Source of the DNA: Barnesiella sp.
Lineage (GTDB): Bacteria > Bacteroidota > Bacteroidia > Bacteroidales > Muribaculaceae
NCBI GenBank assembly: GCA_014801075.1
Contig: JAAVEW010000027.1
Coordinates: 1-39,274 of the forward strand
Direction of reading: 5' to 3'
DNA: 39,274 bases
In this document: one piece after another, positions 1-6,591 of the stretch
How the letters are laid out: every line of letters begins with the position of its first letter
Numbering within the stretch: position 1 is the first letter of the stretch
Program-made: the position numbers and the translations under genes
Notes under the pieces: generated by a model
The model's input: the letters and a program-made list of their open reading frames with translations, nothing else
What the model was told of the DNA's origin: nothing
Databases searched by the model: none

Positions 1-95
1 CGGTCGATTTTTGAGTGCATTTGTTCGGTGGTTGAAGGAGTTATGGGGTTCCATAACGACTGAAACCGACGGACAAATACGCCAAAAAGCGACCG
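1..95. repeat. long imperfect palindrome at the window edge
   Basis: The outer arms CGGTCG (1-6) and CGACCG (90-95) are followed inward by near-complementary stretches: TTTTTG pairs with CAAAAA and ATTTGT with ACAAAT. The centre is a perfect 7-bp hairpin, GTTATGG (40-46) and CCATAAC (51-57), with a GGTT loop. The minus strand is open from an ATG at 114-112 to the window edge and reads MKVTFASVAFW and onward. From memory, unchecked, very similar short hypothetical proteins are annotated many times in Bacteroidales genomes, which would make this a dispersed repeat rather than a gene. It may continue left of the window. Confidence 0.55.
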
Positions 96-176
96 AGGCG
101 AAAGTAACTTTCATTGGGTACAGGTGTTTATTTTAAAATTTGTAAATTTTTATTTTGTTTAATATTACCTTAAGAG

Positions 177-268
177 CGCATATCGCAGGCGATTTTTACC
201 CTGTTCATCAGTCGTGTACATCAAGTACACTCCTTCTTCACATGTCAAAACTCGCTCTGCGATATGCG
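177..268. repeat. 92-bp palindromic element
   Basis: Perfect 12-bp arms CGCATATCGCAG (177-188) and CTGCGATATGCG (257-268) extend inward through GCGA/TCGC and TTTT/AAAA with one bulge and one mismatch. A second perfect hairpin, GTGTAC (214-219) and GTACAC (225-230), lies inside. The element overlaps the N-terminal codons of the NlpC/P60 gene. The encoded string MSKLALRYAAEF is one I recall, unchecked, from many short Bacteroidales hypothetical proteins, which suggests a dispersed element. Confidence 0.6.
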
Positions 269-1228
269 GCCGAGTTTTTAACAAATATTGGGGAACGGGG
301 TCTTATATACGTCTTTGCACTCGCAATGGCAGGCACCGCAATGCCTGTCGTTGCGAGTGCTGATAATTTTGCAATGGTTGATGTATCCACCGCCTATGTG
401 CGTTCGCGTCCCTCTCACGCGGGCGAACTCGTCACGCAGCAGCTGATGGGTTTCCCCGTCAGGGTAATATCCTCGGAGGGGGAATGGAGCAAGGTGGAAA
501 CCATCGACGGTTACGAAGGCTATATCATCGACAATACCCTCGTTCCCGTAAGCGAGGCGCAGTACAGCGCGTGGAAGGACGCCGACAGGGTAGTAGTCAA
601 GTCGCACGACGAGATTGTTGTGACCGACGATGACGGCCGCCGCGTGTCCGATGTTGTTCCCGGCGCGATTCTGCGCTATGAAGGGCCATCGTCGGTCAGT
701 GAAGGCTATTCCGTAGTCCTGCTCCCCGATGGTCGTAAAGGCATTCTCCCTGCCACCGAACTGATGGATATCGCTGACTGGGCATCGCAACCGCTCGACA
801 TAGCTGGCGCTATTGACTACGGTATGGACAATCTTGGAGCGCCCTATCTTTGGGGTGGTATGTCGCCGAAAGGAATGGACTGCTCGGGACTGACCTGGAC
901 CGCCTACTGGCTCAACGGCCGTTTGCTCAAGCGCGACGCCTCGCAGCAGGCCCGCATGGGCCGGAAGATAACCGATTGGAAGCAGCTAAAGGCAGGCGAC
1001 CTCGCGTTATTCGGCAACCCTGCCACCGGTCGCGTCACCCACGTAGCCCTTATGCGTGACGACAGCGGTAACTTCGTTCATAGCAGCGAGGGGCGCGTGC
1101 GCCTCAACTCCCTTGACCCGACGGCCTCCGATTGTATCAAGGCAAAATTCCTCTGGGGCATCACCTCCGACAACTTCCGTCCCATTATCGAAGACGCCCG
1201 CAGCAGTTGGCTCTTCAATAAGCGATAG
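242..1228 (+). CDS. secreted SH3-NlpC/P60 cell-wall peptidase
   Basis: Probable periplasmic peptidoglycan endopeptidase of the C40 family, of the dipeptidyl-peptidase VI type that cuts stem peptides after gamma-D-Glu. The frame is open from 155. I start it at ATG 242 (328 aa), because the earlier codons lie fully inside the palindromic element, but the start is uncertain. A hydrophobic stretch ending ...MPVVASA about 42 residues in resembles a signal peptide with a long n-region. Two SH3-like segments follow (roughly residues 45-110 and 120-175), then the NlpC/P60 domain (about 185-315). The catalytic set is visible: Cys214 in MDCSG, His267 in THVAL and His280 in FVHSS. No operon partner is seen. 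The bases encoding the signal peptide form a 19-bp hairpin (see separate entry). Domain assignment is firm; substrate is inferred from the family. Confidence 0.85.
   Translation: MSKLALRYAAEFLTNIGERGLIYVFALAMAGTAMPVVASADNFAMVDVSTAYVRSRPSHAGELVTQQLMGFPVRVISSEGEWSKVETIDGYEGYIIDNTLVPVSEAQYSAWKDADRVVVKSHDEIVVTDDDGRRVSDVVPGAILRYEGPSSVSEGYSVVLLPDGRKGILPATELMDIADWASQPLDIAGAIDYGMDNLGAPYLWGGMSPKGMDCSGLTWTAYWLNGRLLKRDASQQARMGRKITDWKQLKAGDLALFGNPATGRVTHVALMRDDSGNFVHSSEGRVRLNSLDPTASDCIKAKFLWGITSDNFRPIIEDARSSWLFNKR
317..360 (+). repeat. 19-bp hairpin in signal-peptide codons
   Basis: GCACTCGCAA (317-326) pairs perfectly with TTGCGAGTGC (351-360), and CAGGCA (330-335) with TGCCTG (342-347). The three bases between pair as U-G, G-C and G-U, giving one continuous 19-bp RNA stem with a six-base loop (336-341). 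It lies inside the codons for the signal-peptide core of the NlpC/P60 gene. Confidence 0.7.
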
Positions 1229-1324
1229 GGCGCACGTCATACGGATTTATAACCCCCACCACCATAGATTTAGCATTCCACGCTCCCTAAATATGAGGAA
1301 TCAGAGGTATTTATCGCGATAAAA

Positions 1325-1356
1325 TTTGGAATTTATGAATAAAATCCATAAATTTG
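1325..1356 (+). promoter_or_regulatory. promoter of rpmH
   Basis: Full Bacteroidetes consensus: TTTG at 1325-1328, a 20-bp spacer, and TAAATTTG at 1349-1356. Transcription would start about 40 bases before the rpmH ATG. An 8-bp inverted repeat, AATTTATG (1330-1337) and CATAAATT (1347-1354), overlaps the -7 box and could be an operator, but this is only a suggestion. Confidence 0.8.
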
Positions 1357-1400
1357 CACTCCGAATTGTGAACAATCAAATTATAAAAAGATAAAAAAAG

Positions 1401-1556
1401 ATGAAACGTACATTTCAACCTTCTAATCGCAAAAGAGTTAACAAACACGGTTTCCGTGAAAGAATGTCGACCCCCGATGGTCGCAAAGTGCTTGCCCGTC
1501 GTCGCGCAAAAGGCCGCGCTCGCCTCACTGTTTCTGACAGCATCTCAGGCAAATAA
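1401..1556 (+). CDS. rpmH: 50S ribosomal protein L34
   Basis: Encodes 51 residues beginning [12 protein letters not shown] and continuing through KHGFRERM and [10 protein letters not shown], the hallmark of L34, a very basic protein of the large ribosomal subunit. Length and composition are normal for Bacteroidales, which often carry a few residues more than the E. coli form at the C-terminus. The gene has its own consensus promoter about 45 bp upstream and no neighbour in the same operon; the usual rnpA partner of other phyla is absent. The start is unambiguous. A weak 7-bp inverted repeat sits right after the stop (1555-1561 and 1579-1585), and a clear terminator lies about 170 bp further on. 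Confidence 0.97.
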   Translation: MKRTFQPSNRKRVNKHGFRERMSTPDGRKVLARRRAKGRARLTVSDSISGK

Positions 1557-1723
1557 TTAGCCGCGCCCACAACGTACAGCTAATTGCCCGACTGTCTGAC
1601 GACAACAGCAAAAAAGCACAAAGGCAGCCCACCAAACTATAGTAGGGACCCCCACAAAATATCCCCCACATAGAAAATAATATAGGTGGACCATCTGCCA
1701 ACTCAAAAATCCAAAAAGAAACC

Positions 1724-1770
1724 AAAAAAAGACCGAGGTCGACTGATCAACGACCCCGGTCTTTTTCTTT
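1724..1770. terminator. rho-independent terminator after rpmH
   Basis: Stem GACCG-A-GGTCG (1731-1741) against CGACC-C-CGGTC (1751-1761) with one A/C mismatch, a nine-base loop, an A-run before it and TTTTTCTTTT after it. The A/T runs on both sides would let it act in both directions. Confidence 0.85.
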
Positions 1771-1835
1771 TAGGGTATAAATTCCCCTATCATATAATAT
1801 CCCCTAACATAGATTATAAATAATGAGGTAAGGAA

Positions 1836-1867
1836 TTGGTTAATCTCAGAATTTATGTTTATCTTTA
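1836..1867 (+). promoter_or_regulatory. probable promoter of the restriction operon
   Basis: TTGG (1836-1839), a 20-bp spacer and TATCTTTA (1860-1867) match the Bacteroidetes consensus with one deviation in each box. It would give a leader of about 180 bases before hsdM. Confidence 0.5.
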
Positions 1868-2050
1868 CGTGTAACATCTAAGTACATTAACAAGCAAGCA
1901 AAGCGAGTGGGACGAAATCACTAAAGTTAATTACTTGATATAGATGTTAAAAACCTAATCGTAAGCAGTGAAGCACAGTCATGGACAAGAAAGAAATAAT
2001 CCCACAAATTAGAAATTAAAACCGGTAAAGTTGCATAGCAATTAATAATT

Positions 2051-3643
2051 ATGGCAAAGAAAGCGACCAATAAGAAAGAGAGTCTTCCGATGGAAGAAAT
2101 GTTGTGGAAGGTGTGTGATGCTTTGCGCGGTTCTATTGAGCCGAGCGAATATAAGCACGTTGTTTTATCTCTGATTTTTTTGAAATATGCAGGCTTTCAC
2201 TTTAAGAAACGCCGACAGGAAATAATTGCTGACGGTTTGGCGGACTTTGTTGATAGCGTAGAGTTCTATGCTGCCAAGAATGTGTTTTATCTTCCGGAAA
2301 CGTCCCGCTGGTCATATCTCAAAGAAAATGCCAAGCAGCCGGATATCGCATCAAAGGTAGACAAAGCTCTTGCTGATATAGAGAAAGAAAACAAGCCGTT
2401 GCAGGGTGCTTTGCCGAACAATTACTATAGTTCTTTGGGCATAGAAGCGGAAAAACTTGGTTCGCTTCTTGATAAGATTGATGGTTTTGACGAGATTCTT
2501 GCCTCGGCTGATGGTAATGATATCATCGGGCGCGTCTATGAATATTTCCTTTCAAAGTTTGCGATAAAGGAGGGAAAAGGTAAGGGCGAATTCTATACAC
2601 CTAAGACTATCGTCAATCTAATTGCTGAGATGATTGAGCCTTATGAGGGGAAAATATATGACCCATGTTGTGGCTCAGGCGGTATGTTCGTGCAGTCTTT
2701 GAAGTTTGTAGAAAGCCATAACGGTAACCGCCGCAAAGTGTCGGTTTACGGTCAGGAATTTACGAAGACGACCTTCAAATTGGCGAAAATGAATCTAGCA
2801 ATCCGTGGTATCGCCGCCGATCTTGGCGAGTATGCGGCTAACACTTTTACCGATGACCGCCACAAGGACCTCAAAGCAGACTTCATCATGGCAAATCCTC
2901 CTTTTAATCAAAAGGATTGGAGAGCGGACAATCAGTTGACTGATGACCCTCGTTGGGTTGGTTATGATACACCTCCAGCCTCTAATGCCAATTATGGTTG
3001 GATTCTTAATATGGTTAGCAAATTGTCGGCTAACGGTGTTGCCGGTTTCATTCTTGCCAACGGAGCACTGAGTGCTGATGGTGTGGAGGGGGCAATACGC
3101 CGAAAGATGATTGAAAACGACCTTGTGGAATCTATCGTAATTCTGCCCCGTAACCTGTTCTATTCTACTGATATTTCTGTTACGCTTTGGATTATGAACA
3201 AGAATAAAAAGGCTCGTGTAGTAAATCGCAATGGACAGGAGATTCATTATCGTGACAGAGAGGGCGAGATCCTATTTATAGATATGCGTCAGATGGGCGA
3301 GCCTTTTGAAAAGAAGTATGTGCGATTCAGCGATGAGGACATTAAGAAAGTCGCGGGTACATATCATAATTGGCAACGCGAAGGAGCCTCTCAATCATAT
3401 TCTGATATTCCCGAATTCTGCAAATCGGTTTCGCTCGACGAAAAAGGCGGTATCAAGGAAAAGGACTATTCTCTTGTCCCGTCAAAATACATTGAGTTTG
3501 TCAATAGAGATGAGACCGTTGACTATGATACCCGTATGAAAGAACTGCAAGACGAGCTTTCAGACATCCTCCGCGCCGAGGCGGAAAGCCGTACCGCTGT
3601 TCTTGATGTTTTCAAATCACTTGGCTATGAAATCGAACTCTAA
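2051..3643 (+). CDS. hsdM: type I restriction-modification DNA methyltransferase
   Basis: The M subunit transfers a methyl group from S-adenosylmethionine to the N6 of adenine, with site choice set by HsdS. The 530-residue product has an HsdM N-terminal helical domain (about 10-150) and an N6-MTase domain. Visible motifs are EFYTPKTIVNLI (180-190), the SAM-binding loop DPCCGSGG (204-211) and the catalytic NPPF (282-285), all intact. It is the first gene of a five-gene plus-strand operon. Its last 17 bases are repeated almost exactly at the end of the next gene. Base composition is more AT-rich than the flanking housekeeping genes, in keeping with acquisition. Assignment is very secure. Confidence 0.97.
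   Translation: MAKKATNKKESLPMEEMLWKVCDALRGSIEPSEYKHVVLSLIFLKYAGFHFKKRRQEIIADGLADFVDSVEFYAAKNVFYLPETSRWSYLKENAKQPDIASKVDKALADIEKENKPLQGALPNNYYSSLGIEAEKLGSLLDKIDGFDEILASADGNDIIGRVYEYFLSKFAIKEGKGKGEFYTPKTIVNLIAEMIEPYEGKIYDPCCGSGGMFVQSLKFVESHNGNRRKVSVYGQEFTKTTFKLAKMNLAIRGIAADLGEYAANTFTDDRHKDLKADFIMANPPFNQKDWRADNQLTDDPRWVGYDTPPASNANYGWILNMVSKLSANGVAGFILANGALSADGVEGAIRRKMIENDLVESIVILPRNLFYSTDISVTLWIMNKNKKARVVNRNGQEIHYRDREGEILFIDMRQMGEPFEKKYVRFSDEDIKKVAGTYHNWQREGASQSYSDIPEFCKSVSLDEKGGIKEKDYSLVPSKYIEFVNRDETVDYDTRMKELQDELSDILRAEAESRTAVLDVFKSLGYEIEL
3627..3643 (+). repeat. junction repeat, copy 1
   Basis: ATGAAATCGAACTCTAA at the 3' end of hsdM. It matches 4738-4754 at 15 of 17 positions. In both copies one frame ends a gene (EIEL-stop) and another frame reads MKSN, which is the start of hsdS in copy 2. 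Confidence 0.8.
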
Positions 3644-3656
3644 TAGTAGTAAAAAA

Positions 3657-4754
3657 ATGGTCGAAGTAAGCGTGGCGTCAAAAGGCCTTGACAATATATT
3701 TCAGAGAGCATCAAATATTGTTGAAAATGCCCGTACTGAAGCATATAGTTACATCAATGAAACATTGGTGCGTCGTAATTGGTTATTAGGGAAAATGATT
3801 GCAGAGGAAGAGCTTAATGGAGAGGATCGAGCCAAATATGGCGCATCGATAATCAAAGAGCTGTCCAAACGTCTTACAGCATCATACGGTAAAGGCTTTA
3901 CGAAGCGTAATCTATACAACTTCATGTCCTTTTACAAGATGTATAGTTCACTATATTCTTGTGATAACGGAATTGTGCAATCAGTGATTGCACAATCTGC
4001 ACCAATCTTATCGTGGACGCATTATTTAGTTCTAATCCAAGAGCTTAATGATGATGCACGTCGTTGGTATGAATCGGAAGCCGCTTCACAAAACTGGAGT
4101 GTACGTACTCTCCAACGAAATATTAGTTCGCAATATTACTATCGTTTACTTGCATCTCAGCGAAAAGACCTTGTGGGAAAAGAGATGCTACAACTCACAG
4201 CGCCCTTGCAATCGCCTGATCCAACGGAGTTTATTAAGAACCCGGTCATTGGTGAATTTCTTGGTTTTACTGCCGATTCTTCTTTTCGAGAGTCTGAACT
4301 GGAGCAGGCAATCATCAGTAATCTTGAGAAGTTTCTTCTCGAACTTGGTAAGGGCTTCGCATTCGTGGCGCGTCAGCAACATATACATACTGAAAAAGAG
4401 GACTACTACATTGACCTGGTATTCTACAACATATTCCTGAAATGTTACGTGTTGATTGACCTCAAAACATCAAAAATACGTCATCAGGATGTGGGTCAAA
4501 TGGATATGTACGTCAGAATGTATGACGAAATGAAGCGTACCGAAGGAGACAACCCTACAATCGGCATTTTGCTTTGCGACGATACAGACGAGGACATAGC
4601 CCGTTTCTCAGTCCTGCATGACAATAACCATCTGTTTGCCTCCAAATACATGCTTTATATGCCATCTCCCGAGCAGTTACGTGCGGAGATAGAACGCCAG
4701 AAATCAATATTTTATCTTCAACATAAAGATGCGCAGGATGAAATCGAATTATAA
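3657..4754 (+). CDS. DUF1016 (YhcG-like) PD-(D/E)XK nuclease protein
   Basis: DUF1016 proteins pair an N-terminal winged-helix-like region with a C-terminal PD-(D/E)XK nuclease fold and often sit within type I restriction loci; their precise role is not settled. The N-terminal part shows the family pattern of RRNWLLGKMI, YGASIIKELS and FTKRNLYNFM. The nuclease core is YYIDLVFYN followed by VLIDLKTSK, so the usual ELK reads DLK here. ATG 3657 is chosen, giving 365 aa. TTG 3603, ATG 3606 and ATG 3627 are also in frame but lie in hsdM coding sequence. The C-terminus DEIEL copies that of HsdM, and the last 17 bases repeat the hsdM end, suggesting cassette insertion between hsdM and hsdS. Confidence 0.85.
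   Translation: MVEVSVASKGLDNIFQRASNIVENARTEAYSYINETLVRRNWLLGKMIAEEELNGEDRAKYGASIIKELSKRLTASYGKGFTKRNLYNFMSFYKMYSSLYSCDNGIVQSVIAQSAPILSWTHYLVLIQELNDDARRWYESEAASQNWSVRTLQRNISSQYYYRLLASQRKDLVGKEMLQLTAPLQSPDPTEFIKNPVIGEFLGFTADSSFRESELEQAIISNLEKFLLELGKGFAFVARQQHIHTEKEDYYIDLVFYNIFLKCYVLIDLKTSKIRHQDVGQMDMYVRMYDEMKRTEGDNPTIGILLCDDTDEDIARFSVLHDNNHLFASKYMLYMPSPEQLRAEIERQKSIFYLQHKDAQDEIEL
4738..4754 (+). repeat. junction repeat, copy 2
   Basis: ATGAAATCGAATTATAA ends the DUF1016 gene and contains the probable hsdS start (MKSNY). It is the partner of 3627-3643 and differs at two positions. Confidence 0.8.
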
Positions 4755-5331
4755 GCGACTTGGCGATTACATAAGGCAGGTCGATGTACGTAACCGAGAT
4801 TTGTCGGTTACGGAACTTGTTGGTCTGACTATAGATAAGGCTTTCATCCCATCTGTAGCAAATACAATAGGCACAGACTTATCTAACTATAAGGTTATAT
4901 CTCATAATCAATTTGCCTGCTCATTAATGCAGGTAAGTCGCGATGAAAAGATGCCTATAGCTATATATAAAGGAGATAAGGCTATTATGTCTCCTGCATA
5001 TCCTATGTTTGAGGTATGTAGGACAGATGAACTGTTGCCCGAATTTCTTATGATGTGGTTTTCTCGTAAAGAATTTGACCGAGAAGTAACATTTTGGGCT
5101 GTTGGTGGTGTTCGCGGAAGTTTAACGTGGGAAGATTTTCTTAACTTATATATTCCTGTTCCCTCAATAGAAGAACAACGAAAAATTGTGGCAGAGTATC
5201 AGACTATAGAACGACGGATTGAGAACAACCGCCGCCTGATCGCCATACTTGAAGTCACCGCGCAAACCATCTACCGCAAAATGTTCGTCACAACATCGAC
5301 CCCGAAAATCTCCCCGAAGGCTGGCGAATAG
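4738..5331 (+). CDS. hsdS: type I specificity subunit, N-terminal half (frameshifted)
   Basis: HsdS supplies DNA sequence recognition to the HsdM and HsdR subunits. This 197-residue product carries the first target-recognition domain (about 5-145) and the central conserved helix with EEQRKIVAEYQ, RIENNRRLI and AQTIYRKMF. Straight after KMFV the frame reads TTSTPKISPKAGE and stops. In the frame entered at 5292 the same bases read NIDPENLPEGWRIG, the normal continuation in this family, so one base appears lost between about 5286 and 5292. The start at 4738 (MKSNYKRLGDYI) fits homologues better than ATG 4729. A half-subunit of this kind might still work as a dimer, as natural half-S proteins do, but that is inference. 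Confidence 0.85.
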   Translation: MKSNYKRLGDYIRQVDVRNRDLSVTELVGLTIDKAFIPSVANTIGTDLSNYKVISHNQFACSLMQVSRDEKMPIAIYKGDKAIMSPAYPMFEVCRTDELLPEFLMMWFSRKEFDREVTFWAVGGVRGSLTWEDFLNLYIPVPSIEEQRKIVAEYQTIERRIENNRRLIAILEVTAQTIYRKMFVTTSTPKISPKAGE

Positions 5332-5843
5332 GGAGCGTTACAGACTTAAGTGACCTGAAAGTAGGGGGAGACAAGCCTAAAGTCATTTCAGAGTGTTTAA
5401 CTCGAAAATGTAATATTCCCATATACTCGAATGGGGTGGTTGATGAAGGTTTATATGGTTACACAAATAATGCATCAATTTCATTACCAAGTTTTACTAT
5501 ATCTGCAAGAGGTACTATTGGAAAATGCTTCCTTAGACTAAGTCCTTATTATTCCATTGTTCGTCTTATTTCTGTTATCCCTAAGAATGTAGATACACTA
5601 TTATATCAATTCTTTTATTTCTCTAATCAAAAAATAGAAGGGGAAGGATCGGTTCAAAATCAGTTAACAATACCGTTTCTAACTTCTGAGGAAATGGTGA
5701 TTCCTGACCTTCCAACGATGACGACATTTAATTCAAAAGTTTTACCATTGTATAGAAGTACCGAAAATATACACACCGAAATTGCACTCCTTGAACGAGT
5801 CCTTTTGGTTCTTCTAAGTAAATTATCCAATAACCATGCTTAA
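5292..5843 (+). pseudogene. hsdS: hsdS C-terminal half, out of frame
   Basis: Open in frame from 5292, it begins NIDPENLPEGWRIGSVTDL and carries the second target-recognition domain (YSNGVVDEGLYGY, SARGTIGKCF, SVQNQLTIPFL) and a closing helix (IHTEIALLERVLLVLLSKL). It lacks its own early ATG; the first alternative start is GTG 5436, deep inside the domain. Together with the 5' half it would form an S subunit of about 370 residues, a normal length. No homopolymer or simple repeat lies at the break, so a phase-variable tract is not evident. It could be a true mutation or an assembly error. Confidence 0.8.
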
Positions 5844-6588
5844 CGCGTTAAAGAAATATTGGTGGTTAATTGCCATCGTAACTATATCCTTCCCTGTTAT
5901 ACTAAATTTTGTATTACTTATACCTGCAGTCACACCGATAGTGGGAAACTCAGATACGTGGCTGTCATTTTGGGCAACATTTCTAGGTGCAGTTGCATCT
6001 TTTGGAATGATAGTAATTACTGCAATCTCACTTAAACAAAATAATACCCAGCTTTTAGAAATGAAACGTCAATGGGAAGAGGATCATAGACCATATATCG
6101 TTTTTGATTTAGTTTGTCAATCCGGCATGTATCTTCTTCGTATTAGGAATATCGGGAAATATGATGCTATTGATATAAAATTAGACATCAACAAAGAGTA
6201 TTATGATATTTTGATAAATGATTCTCTTAGATGCATGATAGATGATTTTAGATCGAAAAAACTACGTATTGAATCTGGAGGAATTCGATATATTCAAATT
6301 GGAGTGATGCCAAATTTTACGCCATGTTGCTTTTATATCCCGTGTGAAACCACTGTTACTAAGGATATGGCAGAAAATTGGAAAAGAGACCATAAGAATG
6401 ACTCTCTAATAATAAAAGCCCGATATAATGGTACTTATGAATCAGATGCTGTTTTAAAACTTTCAGATTTTCCAGAATACAGTTTAGATTTGATTGACTC
6501 GGATGTTAAAGCTTTAGATGCAATCAATACTCATCTTGAGAGAATTGAACGAGAATTAAGAAATATCAGAGTGTCAATAAAAAAATAA
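5836..6588 (+). CDS. two-TM protein of unknown function in the restriction operon
   Basis: I do not recognise a named family. The 250-residue product has two N-terminal membrane segments (about 8-31 and 43-67), then a short charged stretch (LKQNNTQLLEMKRQWEEDHR), a probable beta-rich domain (about 85-215) and a C-terminal helix (LERIERELRNIRVSIKK) that could form a coiled coil. The layout matches a loose class of membrane-anchored proteins often seen beside defence genes. It overlaps the hsdS stop by 8 bp and ends 3 bp before hsdR, so it is translated within the operon. It is among the most AT-rich genes of the window. It could be an accessory defence effector or a passenger gene; the sequence does not decide. 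Confidence 0.6.
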   Translation: MLNALKKYWWLIAIVTISFPVILNFVLLIPAVTPIVGNSDTWLSFWATFLGAVASFGMIVITAISLKQNNTQLLEMKRQWEEDHRPYIVFDLVCQSGMYLLRIRNIGKYDAIDIKLDINKEYYDILINDSLRCMIDDFRSKKLRIESGGIRYIQIGVMPNFTPCCFYIPCETTVTKDMAENWKRDHKNDSLIIKARYNGTYESDAVLKLSDFPEYSLDLIDSDVKALDAINTHLERIERELRNIRVSIKK

Positions 6589-6591
6589 ATT

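Larger units (their letters stand above)
1557..2050. other. gap between rpmH and the restriction operon
   Basis: No convincing gene. It holds a GC-rich terminator near 1724-1770, a C-rich patch with two CCCCCACA copies around 1650-1672, and then an AT-rich stretch with the probable hsdM promoter and a 5' leader of about 180 bases. A 12-codon reading frame (1981-2019) lies in the leader but has nothing to recommend it. This is the likely left border of the acquired restriction module. Confidence 0.6.

Noticed and set aside
1981-2019. 12-codon leader peptide before hsdM
   Set aside because: Reads MDKKEIIPQIRN with no attenuator structure; expected by chance in AT-rich DNA.
5281-5300. Phase-variable switch at the hsdS break
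   Set aside because: No homopolymer, short tandem repeat or inverted repeat at the site, and no second hsdS copy or recombinase gene in the window.
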